Under the pieces are notes generated by a model. That model did no database searches. It was not told the origin of the DNA and saw only the letters and a program-made list of their open reading frames with translations. Below are positions 1-9,328 of a stretch of 64,000 nucleotides of DNA, piece after piece. The position numbers and the translations under genes were made by a program. Location: assembly GCF_028401385.1 (NCBI RefSeq), contig NZ_JAQOMR010000002.1:305027-369026 (forward strand). The letters run 5' to 3'. The stretch's first letter is position 1. Every line of letters begins with the position of its first letter. Origin of the DNA: Marinicella algicola (GTDB lineage: Bacteria > Pseudomonadota > Gammaproteobacteria > Xanthomonadales > Marinicellaceae).

Positions 1-481
1 GCACACCGGCAAATTCGCCTTGGCCAAGCACGTAAAACCAGTCCGGATACCCACGCACGGAGCGTGCCTGGCTGATGCCTTCGGCGATCCCGCGATAAAG
101 CGCCAGCGTTGCAAGCGTTGCAATCAGGGGCGGCACTGAAAACCGGGTTATGATCACCCCATTGCCAAAACCGGCAAGTGTTCCCGAGATGATCGCAAGG
201 ATCATCGCAGCAGGAAGCGGCATTCCCAGATTTTTCCAGAACACTCCCATCAAAATAGCGGTGAGACCAACGATCGAGCCGACCGAGAGGTCGATGCCGC
301 CAGTGGCGATCACAAAGGTCATCATGATCGCAATCAGCCCGACCTCAGTCATGAGGCGCCCCTGATTGAGCAGATTGTCGACCGTGAAGAAGCGATCCGA
401 CTGAAAGGAAAGGACAATCAAAACGATGACCGTGAGAACGGCCAGTATCGTTTCGTGACGCAGGATTTTGCGAATATGCAT
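1..481 (-). CDS. Sugar ABC transporter permease, CUT2/RbsC type (partial, cut by left edge)
   Basis: Inner-membrane subunit of a ribose/rhamnose-type importer. About 160 residues are visible from an ATG at 481; the C-terminal half lies outside the window. Hydrophobic segments follow a short basic N-terminus, and the family motif GGIDLSVGS is at residues 61-69. The gene starts 10 bases after the stop of another permease of the same family, so both belong to one leftward transcript with the ATPase further upstream. The sugar-binding protein of this importer is not seen and presumably lies to the left. Substrate is not decided by the sequence; the DeoR regulator and FGGY kinase next door suggest a (deoxy)sugar such as rhamnose or fucose, by inference only. 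Confidence 0.88.
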   Translation of the reverse strand, partial: MHIRKILRHETILAVLTVIVLIVLSFQSDRFFTVDNLLNQGRLMTEVGLIAIMMTFVIATGGIDLSVGSIVGLTAILMGVFWKNLGMPLPAAMILAIISGTLAGFGNGVIITRFSVPPLIATLATLALYRGIAEGISQARSVRGYPDWFYVLGQGEFAGV

Positions 482-491
482 CGGCGCTCCC

Positions 492-1493
492 TCAGCGTTT
501 GTTTCTGCGGCGCATGACATCAACCAATACGGTTACCAAGATCAGCGTGCCGATAACCGCACGCAGCCAATAAGCCGATACATTGGTGAAGATCAGTGCG
601 GAGCCGATGGTGGCGAAGAGGATGGCGGCAAATGTCGATCCGATGACCGTCCCGGTTCCACCAAGGATCGAAACACCGCCAATAACGGCGGCCGTGATCA
701 CGGTAAGTTCGAGGTTCGGCGGGACCGTCGACTGGATGATCTGCAATTGGGTTGCAAACAGAATGGTGGCAAGCCCTGCAAACGCCCCATGGATCATGAA
801 CACGATCATTGTGCGTCTTTCGATCGGAATACCTGTCGCGCGGGCCGCTTCAGCGTTGCCGCCCATTGCATAGAGCGAACGCCCAAAGGCCGAGTAGCGC
901 ATCCAGAAGGCGGCCAGCAGCGTCAGCGCCACCATGAAATAGATCGGAGCCGGAACGCCGAACGGTTTAAGCTGAGAGATCATAAACGACTTTGGCAGTC
1001 CCGATATCCAGTCGCCGCCGGTCACAGAGATCAACCCGCCGCGCAGGATCGACATCATGCCGAGCGTGACCACAATGGATGGTATGCGGGCATAGGCAAC
1101 CAGGATGCCAACCACCATGTTGATCGCTGCGCCAATGACGACCGGCGCAAGCCAGGCAAGCCAGACCGGATAGCCGGAAACGGCAATGGTGCCGGAAATC
1201 GTCGCGAGAACACCGATCAGCGCGCCGACGGAGACGTCGATATGGCCGGTAATGATCACCATCGACATGCCAATAGCCGCCACGGCGATATAAGCGTTTC
1301 CTGCAAAGATCGTGTTCAGGTTCCGCACACTCAAAAAGCGTGGATTGTAACTGCCTACAACGATCAAAAGCACAATGATGGCGCCGAGAATGACGATTTC
1401 CTGGCCGTATTCCGTGTAGAGCTTTTTGAAAAACCCAGCCCGGCTTGTGGCGCTTCGCCGCCCGAAAGAGCCGTTGTCTTCTGCTACCATCAT
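492..1493 (-). CDS. Sugar ABC transporter permease, CUT2/RbsC type
   Basis: Inner-membrane permease of 333 residues, the usual family length, with many hydrophobic helices. The CUT2 motif GHIDVSVG is at residues 83-90, and a GGNAEAARATGI element lies near residue 215. It overlaps the end of the upstream ATPase gene by four bases (ATGA), the classic sign of translational coupling, and is followed after 10 bases by a second permease. The pair would form a heterodimeric channel. Frame is intact. Confidence 0.92.
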   Translation of the reverse strand: MMVAEDNGSFGRRSATSRAGFFKKLYTEYGQEIVILGAIIVLLIVVGSYNPRFLSVRNLNTIFAGNAYIAVAAIGMSMVIITGHIDVSVGALIGVLATISGTIAVSGYPVWLAWLAPVVIGAAINMVVGILVAYARIPSIVVTLGMMSILRGGLISVTGGDWISGLPKSFMISQLKPFGVPAPIYFMVALTLLAAFWMRYSAFGRSLYAMGGNAEAARATGIPIERRTMIVFMIHGAFAGLATILFATQLQIIQSTVPPNLELTVITAAVIGGVSILGGTGTVIGSTFAAILFATIGSALIFTNVSAYWLRAVIGTLILVTVLVDVMRRRNKR

Positions 1494-3015
1494 GCCGCAT
1501 CCATTTTCTTTTGCTCTGCGGTCATCGCCATTCCCACGCTTTCCGGTGTGGCATCCGCGCGATCTATTGTCTCGACAACGGAACCGTTGTTGATGACCAT
1601 GATACGGTCACTCATTCCCAGAACCTCAGGCAGCTCGCTGGAGATCATGATGATCGCGAGACCTTTCTGCGCAAGCTCCCCCATTACCGCATGAATTTCG
1701 GCCTTGGCGCCGACATCGACGCCGCGGGTCGGCTCATCGAGAATCAGGATTTCTGGCTGTGTCTCCAGCCACTTGGCGACAACGACTTTTTGCTGATTTC
1801 CGCCTGAAAGCTCACCCACGGCTTGGTGCACATCACCGCGTGAGCGCACCCCCAGGCGTTTCACGGCCGCAAGCGCGCGCCGCGCCTCTTCGGCAAACGG
1901 TATGATGCTGAAGGTCGTCATCCGGTCCAGCGATGCCATCGAGATGTTCTGACTGATGGGTAACGGCTTGACGAGCCCCTGCAATCCGCGATCTTCAGGG
2001 ACGTAGGCTATTCCCAGATCGCGGGCGCTGCGGGGCGATCGGATGACTTCCTGCTTGCCTTTGACCCGGATCGTGCCAGATGTGGCAGGCGTAATTCCGA
2101 ACAGTGCCAGAGCCAGTTCTGTGCGACCGGACCCGATCAATCCCGCAACCCCGAGGATCTCACCGCGCCGTAACGAAAACGAGACATTTTTGACCAGCGG
2201 GCCGCAATTCAGCCCCTCGGCTTCGAAAACAACCTCGCCAATATTCGGCTCGACTTTTGGGAAAAGCTGCTCGATGGCACGCCCGACCATCATCGATACC
2301 AGCTTGGCCTCATCAACCTCGTCAATCGCGTGCGTGCCGATCAGCGCGCCGTCGCGCAACACAGTCACGCGATCCGCCAGTTCGAAGATTTCCGACATGC
2401 GATGGCTGACATAGATGATCGCAACGCCCTGCGCGCGCAGCTTTTTCACCACATCCATCAATTGGTCGACATCGGCCTGGGGAAGAGACGCTGTCGGCTC
2501 GTCCATGATCAGGACGCGCGCATCATGGCTGAGCGCTTTTGCGATCTCGACCCGTTGGCGCTGGGCAACGGACAAGGTCGAGACCTTGGTGTCGGTGTCC
2601 AATGCATAGCAATCAAGACTGTCGAGCAGGCGACGCGCACGCGACCGGGCCTCTGCCCAGTCAATGCCACCCCAGCGTCTCCGCGGCGAATGACCGAGAA
2701 AAATATTCTCCGTGATGGTCAATTCCGGGAAAAGCAACAATTCCTGATAAACCGTGGCGATGCCGGCCCGGCTGGCATCCCGTGTGGTTGAAAACGAGAC
2801 GGGCTGGCCTTCGATTTCGATCACACCGCCGCTATCGGGTGCATGGAGCCCCGATAGGATTTTGATCATGGTGGATTTGCCAGCGCCGTTTTCCCCCAAA
2901 GGGCATGAACCTCGCCTGGACGGACATCAAAATCGATATCCTTTAGCACCTGTACGGCACCAAAAGACTTCCCGACGCCGATCAGGCGCACGAATGGTTC
3001 GTGTTGCTGAGACAC
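1490..3015 (-). CDS. Sugar ABC transporter double ATP-binding protein, RbsA type (frame break)
   Basis: Cytoplasmic ATPase with two ABC domains in one chain, driving the two permeases downstream. Domain 1 has Walker A GENGAGKST, signature LSVAQRQRVEIAKAL and Walker B LIMDEPTASL. Domain 2 has the degenerate Walker A typical of the family (GSGRTEL), signature LSGGNQQKVVVAKWL and LILDEPTRGVDVG. The start is GTG at 3015 behind GGAGGAGG with a five-base gap. Near 2900 one base is missing in a T run just before Walker A: residues ending in GEVHAL are in one frame and GENGAGK follows in the next. The remainder is intact, so a sequence error is more likely than a dead gene. Confidence 0.88.
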
Positions 3016-3086
3016 TTGATCCTCCTCCGACGGTCCGGGCGGTTTCTCCTCCGCGCCCGTTCGTTCTTGCGATAACTACGCACGAA

Positions 3087-3117
3087 GATTGCAAATCGTC
3101 AATATTTGATTGTAAAT
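3087..3117. promoter_or_regulatory. Direct repeats GATTGYAAAT, candidate DeoR operator
   Basis: Two copies, GATTGCAAAT at 3087-3096 and GATTGTAAAT at 3108-3117, start 21 bases apart, that is two helical turns, in the 167-base gap between the divergent ATPase and DeoR genes. Direct repeats at that spacing fit binding by a DeoR-family oligomer controlling both directions. No experimental support is visible; the assignment is inference from position and spacing. Confidence 0.4.
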
Positions 3118-3182
3118 AATCTCTCTTGCGCTTTTGACGCAAATTGGTCATCAAAAAGGCGAGGAAAAGAGGAATCTCAATC

Positions 3183-4009
3183 ATGAAAGCAGATGGAGGC
3201 GAACAAGAACGCCACAGGCTGATCCAAAACACCTTGGCCGATCAACCTTTTGCGACAGTGAAAGACCTGCTCGCGGTCGTGGACGTCTCGCCAGCCACCG
3301 TCCGGCGCGATATCGCCAAGCTTCACAAGGCCGGTCTTATCCGAAAAGTGTTTGGCGGTGTGGCACTGCCGGAGAACGCGACAGCACCCCGTTTTCATGC
3401 GCGGCCATTTGCCGAAAACAGGGTTTTGAATGTCGATACCAAACGCGCCATAGCCCAATGCGCACAAGACTTGTGTCGCGATGGCGACACCTTGATCGTC
3501 AATGGCGGCACGACCTGCTTCCTCTTCGCACAGCTTCTGGCCAAGAGGAGCGTCAAGATCTACACCAACTCGATGCCGGTTGCCTCCGCCCTTTGGGAGA
3601 GTGGCACCTGTCATTTGAATGTTGCAGGCGGCGATCTCTACCGCGAACCGGGTATCATATTTTCCCCATCTGCACCCGAACCGGATCTTTATGCCTCGAA
3701 ATTTTTCATTGGCGCCCAAGGCTTCGGGCCGAATGGCGTGCTGGAATCAACCCCTTGATTGTCCGTGTTGTCAAAAGCCTTTTAAACCAGGCAGATGAGG
3801 TCATCGTTCTGGCCGACAGCTCGAAATTTGACATCCGCGCACGCCATTGCGCGCTCCCAATCACGCGCATCGACACTTTGATTACCGATGATCGCATATC
3901 GGAAGCCAACGAAACCATGCTTCGCAACGAAGGCGTTGAGGTCGTCATCGCATTCACCAAACACCTGACCGGTGCCCAGACAAATGCGAAGACAGGCGTA
4001 CAGGAATGA
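3183..4009 (+). CDS. DeoR-family transcriptional regulator (frame break)
   Basis: Sugar-operon regulator with an N-terminal winged helix-turn-helix (about residues 8-58, including SPATVRRDIAKLHKAGLIRK) and a C-terminal sugar-phosphate sensor domain (NGGTTCF, then VLADSSKF). The ATG at 3183 follows GAGGAAT; an in-frame GTG at 3144 has no better signal. Near 3748 one base is missing: the sensor domain continues in the next frame as NPLIVRVVKSLL to the stop at 4009. The stop overlaps the start of the FGGY kinase (ATGA). It is divergent from the sugar importer and very probably controls both transcripts. Confidence 0.88.
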
Positions 4010-5417
4010 CGATGGAAACCGTGCAACTTACCCCCATTGAGGACTATCTGTCAGGCCCGACCATGGCAGTTTTCGATTTTGGAAAAACAAACGCCAAAAT
4101 GCTGGTTTTCAACGAAAATGGTGCGACGGTCGCCGGGTGCCGCACGGCGCCACGCTGGATTGAAGTTAATGGCCGGCGGGTGATGGATGATCACTATTTG
4201 TGGACATGGATGCAGGCCGCGTTGCGTGGCGCTGCGGTTTCATACAACACTGATCGTGTGATGGTTTCCGCCCATGGCTGCACATTTGCCGCAGTTGAAG
4301 GTGATCATCTGGCTTTACCAATTCTCGATTATGAAGCGCCGATCCCGGCAGATATCCGACAAGCATTCCTGAAGGTCAAACCGGACTTTGCCGAAACCGG
4401 GGCGCCGGATCTTCCAAACGGATTTAGCTACGGCATTCAAGTCTACTGGATGGCGCTGGCCGAGCCCGAGGCCTTTGGGGCAGCAACGGCGATTCTGCCC
4501 TATGCGCAATTCTGGATTTGGCGGCTGACGGGAAAAGCGGTGTCTGAGGTAAGTTATCTTGGCTGCCATTCGCACCTCTGGGCACCCTACAGTCAGGATT
4601 TTTCCAGCCTCGTTGACACCATGAACTGGCGCCAAAAATGCCACCGCTGATCCGTGCAGGGCTGCCAGTCGGATCGTATGAGCTTTCGATGGAAGACGGT
4701 ACGCGTCATGCAATGACCGTGCACAACGGCGTTCACGACAGCAATGCGGCTTTTTCCTTCTACACCAATCTCGGCTATAGCAACTTCACACTGGTCTCGA
4801 CCGGCACCTGGGTGGTCACCATGAACACGGATGCCCCCTATTCGGTCATGGATGAAAACCGCGACATGCTGACCAATGTTACTGTCGACAAGCAGCCGAT
4901 TGCCACCGCCCGTTTCATGGGCGGACGCGAGTTTGACCTTATTTCGGAAAAAGCGCGGGTCGCGATAACCGCCAGTGATATTCAAGCGGTCATCGACAAG
5001 CAGCAAATGGCGCTTCCAAGCTTTGCAGATGGCGGTCCGTTTCCGGGCAGGCACGGCAAGCTGATCGGGCCTGAAGCCAACTCGGCCCGCGAACGGGCCG
5101 CTATTGCCACCCTTTATCTTGCCTGCATGACCAATCTGACCCTCGATCTTCTTCAATCGAATAATACGGTGGTCATTGATGGCGGGCTTTCAAACAACGC
5201 GATGTACGGCCCGCTGATCAACGCATTAAGACCGTCCCAGACCGTCTTGAACAATGAACAGGCAGAGGGCACGGCCGCAGGTGCTGCAGCGTTGGCCTTC
5301 GGCTCATTCACCAACTCGCCATTTAAGGATCCGTGCAAGGTCTGCGAGACGGTTCAGCTGGAGGGGCTTGAGCATTATTATGAACGCTGGCGGATGATCT
5401 GCCTGGAAGAACAATAG
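4006..5417 (+). CDS. FGGY-family carbohydrate kinase, rhamnulokinase/fuculokinase-like (frame break)
   Basis: ATP-dependent sugar kinase acting on the imported sugar or its ketose. The N-terminal nucleotide-binding signature is FDFGKTNAKM (about residues 24-33). The second half has the STGTWVV phosphate loop and the GGLSNNAMY and GTAAGAAAL elements of the C-terminal FGGY domain. Length after repair is about 470 residues, normal for the family. At about 4636 one A is missing from an A run (CAAAAATG where CAAAAAATG would keep frame), joining NWRQK to MPPLIRAG. It overlaps the DeoR gene by four bases, so kinase and regulator are coupled. The exact substrate cannot be read from sequence. Confidence 0.87.
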
Positions 5418-6174
5418 GGCACCGTAAAGTTGACCTGTCGGTGATCGACCTGTGCGATCTTTCAGAATGACCCAAGTCGCTCTTGATCGCCCACGCGGGT
5501 GTCATCGTGGCGGTAAGCCGCAAGCTCATGATAACCGCAAACGCCCTGTCCAAAGCGCGCCAGAAGCGGGCCCTCAAACGTCATGAGAGATATGGTTGCT
5601 AGAGCCTGTAAGTCATAAACGAAATCATTGCGAGGTTCCCTTTCGTCGATTTAGCGAACACGCATTGCCGCAGCGCTGCATGATGACTTGACGGGTCGCC
5701 CTGCTGCGGAGCGCATTTTCGGCGGACCTGTAGGCTGCGAGGATCAAAGTTTCTCACGACACTGTCTTGGGGGCCTGCGCAGCAACGACAAGACCTTCAA
5801 AAAGGCGCTGGTGACAAGCGAACAGGACCGCCCGAAGGTTTCCGATCATGTCCCATGACGTGGTTTAGCAGTTTCGCGGTGTTCTCCTATAAACGGCGGA
5901 GCAGAAGTCGGACACGAACGCGGCGGGATAGTCCAGCCGCGGGCGGCGTAGAGGAGGAAATCGGCGTGGTGGAACCGAACGCTTCGGAAATTTGTACCCA
6001 GCTCACGGTCCAGGAGCAGTCCGTTTCCGCCGTATTTCGTGAACGGATGGACATAGAATATGGCATCACGATACAGGTGTGGCTCGATCACGCCGCCACC
6101 AACTATTTCGACGCAACATCGGGAAAGGCCCATCCCTTCGGCTGACAGTGTCCATTCTCGAAGGAAAACCGATT
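5418..6174. other. Gene-poor scar region
   Basis: About 750 bases without a convincing complete gene between the FGGY kinase and the PIN toxin. A short rightward stretch near 5495-5585 resembles a transposase tail (listed separately). A leftward open frame from about 6178 to 5846 has ordinary-looking composition but no domain I recognise and no ribosome binding site that stands out. Together with the relics at 6946-7165 this looks like a region eroded by insertion and deletion. Confidence 0.4.
5478..5588 (+). pseudogene. Possible IS110-type transposase C-terminal relic
   Basis: A rightward reading of roughly 35 residues containing GVIVAVSRKLMITANAL, then a stop, resembles the end of IS110-family transposases, where a similar VAVxRKLxxxxNAL segment closes the protein. 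No start, no catalytic domain and no terminal repeats are visible. The match rests on memory of the family pattern only, so the call is weak; a chance reading is possible. Confidence 0.25.
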
Positions 6175-6612
6175 TCACCCAAGCGGCGGCAGCGACTGAA
6201 ACGGGTCAATCACCAGAACCCCGAGGGGTTCGAAATGACGGACATTGCGGGTCAGCACCGTCAATCCATGGGCCTTTGCAGTCGCGGCGATGGCAATATC
6301 GGCAAATCCCGGCTGATGGGCGCGGGCAGCATCAAGTATTTCACCGGCGGCATACGCACATCGAAGATCGAAGGCCAGCAGCTTTTCGGCATAGAGATAT
6401 TCAATGCTTTGCCACCATGCCCGCAACCGTTCAGCCTTGGCCGTCGCCAGTTCTCGCTCCGCCTTTGCAATCCCCGATCTGACCTCCGAGGCCGTGATCA
6501 CCGACAGGAACAGATGGTCGCTTGCGTGATCAAGCCAGTCGATCAACCCCGTCTCCTCCTTTCGTCTGGAGGGCGCAAGCGCGGAAATAACATTGGTATC
6601 AACGAGATACAT
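6175..6612 (-). CDS. PIN-domain toxin (VapC/FitB type)
   Basis: Predicted Mg-dependent RNase of 145 residues. The acidic PIN residues are present: D in MYLVDTNV at the N-terminus, E in ITASEVRSG, and D in GFADIAIAATA followed by the TRNVRHFEPLGV tail typical of VapC toxins. The ATG at 6612 overlaps the TGA of the upstream antitoxin gene by one base, so the two were co-translated. The frame is open throughout. The toxin looks intact although its antitoxin does not (see next entry). Confidence 0.85.
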   Translation of the reverse strand: MYLVDTNVISALAPSRRKEETGLIDWLDHASDHLFLSVITASEVRSGIAKAERELATAKAERLRAWWQSIEYLYAEKLLAFDLRCAYAAGEILDAARAHQPGFADIAIAATAKAHGLTVLTRNVRHFEPLGVLVIDPFQSLPPLG

Positions 6613-6857
6613 CAAAAATCGACGGGCCGGCCGGGCTTGTCATTGCGTTCGGCAATTGTGTCTTCATCTCCCGGATAAGCGGCCAGAAGCTGACCGAAAC
6701 TGGGCACGTGGGAAAGCTTTTCCTACTCTTCGTAGGACAAAACAACGGCTTCTTTCCGACCATGACGCGTAATCACGGAAGGCGTGCCGCGCACCGCCTG
6801 GTCGACAACCGCCGAAAAGGTCGCCTTGGCATCCCTGAGCTGGATTTCCTTCATCAT
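6612..6857 (-). pseudogene. Phd/YefM-type antitoxin with an in-frame amber codon
   Basis: The frame encodes a type II antitoxin of about 80 residues: MKEIQLRDAKATFSAVVDQA (DNA-binding Phd fold), then RHGRKEAVVLSYEE, a TAG at 6723-6725, and EKLSHVPSFGQLLAAYPGDE (toxin-binding tail). The position of the stop is where family members usually carry Trp (TGG), so one base change explains it. The reading frame is otherwise unbroken to its TGA at the toxin start. As read, translation gives only about 44 residues and loses the toxin-neutralising tail. Either the module is inactive, the stop is suppressed, or the base is wrong. Confidence 0.75.
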
Positions 6858-6945
6858 TGTCATCACCGTTTGTAACCACTGTAGTCACACATAATTCATC
6901 TCCCCGCGTTTCACAAGGGCTGGGCGCTTTGACCGAATGGGATGA

Positions 6946-7165
6946 ACTGAAGTGGTCCGGCAAAACTGGGCATGCTGCCAATCACAAGCCCGAACCAGGT
7001 CTGGTGTGGCGACATGACTTACATTCCGGTACGGCGCGGGTTCCTGCATCTCGTGGCGATCATGGATTGGGCGACGCGGAAAGTGCTAAGTTGGTGCCGC
7101 ATGGCGTCTCTGCGTGATCTGACCCTAGGCCGCAAACCGGTCCGGAAACGCAGGACCACTTCAGT
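6946..7165 (+). mobile_element. Internally deleted IS3-family element with 13-bp inverted repeats
   Basis: ACTGAAGTGGTCC at 6946-6958 is exactly inverted at 7153-7165, bounding 220 bases. Just inside the left end, a rightward reading from about 6975 to 7110 gives NQVWCGDMTYIPVRRGF and LVAIMDWATRKVLSW, the start of the DDE integrase core of IS3-family OrfB. No orfA and no remaining catalytic part are left. No target duplication was found at the borders. This is a small non-autonomous remnant that still has both ends. Confidence 0.7.
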
Positions 7166-7440
7166 GTAGCTCGGCAGGCCCATCTGATAACTGCGTCGGC
7201 CAGCCGCCATTCGGCCAACGTCAGACTCTCATAGATACGGGCCGCAAGAGCGCGCATGTTATTCTATCCACCTTCCAGCGAGCCTAATGAACGCGCGACA
7301 GTTTTTTCGCGTAAAGCTGAATGTGAAAGAAACGACGTTGAGCCTTTTGATGAGAAATGCTTCAAATGAAGCGTCAATAGCTCTCAAAACTGCCCAAATC
7401 CTGCTTTTGAGACGCGGTTGACAGTTTGTCGGAGGAAAGA

Positions 7441-8397
7441 ATGACGGGCCTTGAACATCTTGTCAGCTACAGATCGAGCGATCCGCTCGATGCCGAACAC
7501 TATATGAAACGCTCTTTCTGCGATCATCGTCTGGAGGTCTATGCCGGGCGCGAAGTCAGCTTCCGTCACAACGCTGTCAAATCCGCCCATGGTGCTTTCA
7601 ACTGCCTCGAATATGGCACCGAGATCGAGGTCAGCGCGCCGGGGTTTGAAGAATTCTACATGCTGGAGATGCCGCTTGCCGGCGGTGTACGGATTGATTT
7701 CGGAAAGTCCGAGATCAGCTCCGCGCCCGGCAAGGCGCTGCTATTGTCGCCCGGCCCCCGGTTCCGCTCGCGCTGGCACGCTGAAACGCGGCAATGGATG
7801 CTGCAGATCGACCGCTGCAGGCTCGAGCAGCGCGTTGCCCGGCTGACCCATGGCGCGAATACACAGACGCCGATCTTCGACCCGGTCATCGATCTGAAAA
7901 CCGGTCATGGAAAGCGGCTTCTGGAAGAATTTCAGCTCCTGTCCGCCGATCTTGCCAAGGAGGGCGGCGACGGTGATCTCCTGCGGGAGGGCATCACCGA
8001 CAGGATCATCAATCTGATCCTCGCCAATATCCCGTTTCTGAACGGAAAGACAGTCGTCCCCGACCGCCTCGCCGCAACGCCGCGCCATGTAAAGCGGGTG
8101 ATGGATGCATTTCACACCCGTTTCGGGGAGAAGCTATCGATGACGGCGCTTGCCTCGGAGATCGGCGTTTCCGAACGCGCGCTCTACGAGGGTTTCCAGC
8201 GACACTATCAGAAAACGCCTTATGAAATGCTGAAGCGGGTGAGGATGGAAGAGGCCCGCAGACTGATTGTCGATGACGGCCAGCCGGTCGGCGCTGCAGC
8301 GCGGCGCGCCGGCATCCAGCACCTTGGCCGTTTCTCTGCGAGCTATTATGAAATCTTCGGCGTGCTGCCGTCGGATGATGGCAAAAGCCGCCACTGA
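7441..8397 (+). CDS. AraC-family transcriptional regulator
   Basis: Regulator of 318 residues starting at an ATG behind GGAGG with a six-base gap. The N-terminal two thirds match the AraC_binding_2 type sensor found in regulators such as FeaR and AntR (EFYMLEMPLAGG, ALLLSPGPRF). The last 100 residues are the double helix-turn-helix (MTALASEIGVSERALYEGFQ, then AARRAGIQHLGRFSASY). It lies 157 bases upstream of the TrpA-like operon on the same strand and has no other obvious target, so it is the likely activator of that operon. Many regulators with this sensor respond to small aromatic compounds; that extension is inference. Confidence 0.88.
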   Translation: MTGLEHLVSYRSSDPLDAEHYMKRSFCDHRLEVYAGREVSFRHNAVKSAHGAFNCLEYGTEIEVSAPGFEEFYMLEMPLAGGVRIDFGKSEISSAPGKALLLSPGPRFRSRWHAETRQWMLQIDRCRLEQRVARLTHGANTQTPIFDPVIDLKTGHGKRLLEEFQLLSADLAKEGGDGDLLREGITDRIINLILANIPFLNGKTVVPDRLAATPRHVKRVMDAFHTRFGEKLSMTALASEIGVSERALYEGFQRHYQKTPYEMLKRVRMEEARRLIVDDGQPVGAAARRAGIQHLGRFSASYYEIFGVLPSDDGKSRH

Positions 8398-8554
8398 CAC
8401 CTAGCCTTATCCACATCCTGCATAAATCCGGCATCAGGCCGTGATCGGAGCCCCTTGGCGGGATGACAATCCGGTGACATTGCGGCATCGTTGCCTGATC
8501 TGCGGGGCTATCACCTCCGCAGCACATGCAGGACGATACTGAGGCAGGATTGAA

Positions 8555-9328
8555 ATGAACATAGGCGTGAAGGCGGAGGCGAACGAGCGGCGCGCTCTGC
8601 CGAAAACACCACTATTGAGCTGCTATTTTCCGCTCGGCGATGAACGCGTCTCGACGGAATTGCTGGATGTCTATGCAGGCGAGGGCGTCGATATCATCGA
8701 GATTGGTATGGCGTCGCTCGATCCCTATCTCGATGGCAATGATGTTCGCGCTTCCATGGAGCGCGCTGATCGCCGCAACTGGCGGGCAGATCTCGACGCC
8801 GTCCTCGCTCGGCTTGCCTCATATCGGAAGCCACCGCGCGCCCTGCTGATGACCTATGCCGATGCCGTCCATCCGGGCCTCGACACGCCAGACCTGTGGC
8901 GCGGGCTCGACAGTCTGCTCGTAGTCGCAAGATCCGACGATCCGCTGGCCGTACGGCTGGAACGACAGGCCTCCGATCACGGCGTCCTCATATCGCCATT
9001 CCTGGCGCTGCCGCTCGATGAGCGCGATCTCGCAAGGGCACGCGAAGCAGAATTTTATATAATGCTTCAGGCGCATGACGGTCCGACCGGGCCGCGCGCC
9101 GTGCTCGACCCTGCCAATGAAGACCGTATCGCACGGCTGCACGCGGCAGGCGCACGGGCACCTATCCTGCTCGGCTTCGGAATTTCCGAAGGCACTCAGG
9201 CCCGCCAGGCCATGACGCTTGGCGCCGATGGCGTCATCGTCGGTTCGAAGGTGCTGCGAACGTCGCTTGAAGGACGCGCACCGCTTGCGACGCTTCTCGC
9301 CGATCTGAGGAGCGGGCTTGATGCGTGA
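8555..9328 (+). CDS. Tryptophan synthase alpha-like (TrpA-fold) protein 1
   Basis: TIM-barrel protein of 257 residues related to TrpA, which cleaves indole-3-glycerol phosphate by a retro-aldol reaction. The catalytic acids are kept at canonical positions: E49 in DIIEIG and D60 in DPYLDG, with D56 as well. Phosphate-binding elements GFGIS and ADGVIVGS are present, and loop 6 reads QAHDGPTG instead of the usual SRxGVTG. The protein is otherwise far from housekeeping TrpA and sits first in an operon with a sugar importer and an FGGY kinase, not with trp genes. Its end overlaps the kinase start by eight bases. A lyase acting on a phosphorylated sugar-like or aryl-glycerol compound is plausible but unproven. 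Confidence 0.75.
   Translation: MNIGVKAEANERRALPKTPLLSCYFPLGDERVSTELLDVYAGEGVDIIEIGMASLDPYLDGNDVRASMERADRRNWRADLDAVLARLASYRKPPRALLMTYADAVHPGLDTPDLWRGLDSLLVVARSDDPLAVRLERQASDHGVLISPFLALPLDERDLARAREAEFYIMLQAHDGPTGPRAVLDPANEDRIARLHAAGARAPILLGFGISEGTQARQAMTLGADGVIVGSKVLRTSLEGRAPLATLLADLRSGLDA

Noticed and set aside
468..1694. 408-residue open frame on the plus strand
   Set aside because: Antisense to the sugar permease and ATPase, no ribosome site and no family resemblance.
7060..7257. Leftward frame MRALAARIYESLTLAEWRLA overlapping the IS relic
   Set aside because: No recognised domain, crosses the right end of the relic, and has no plausible ribosome site.
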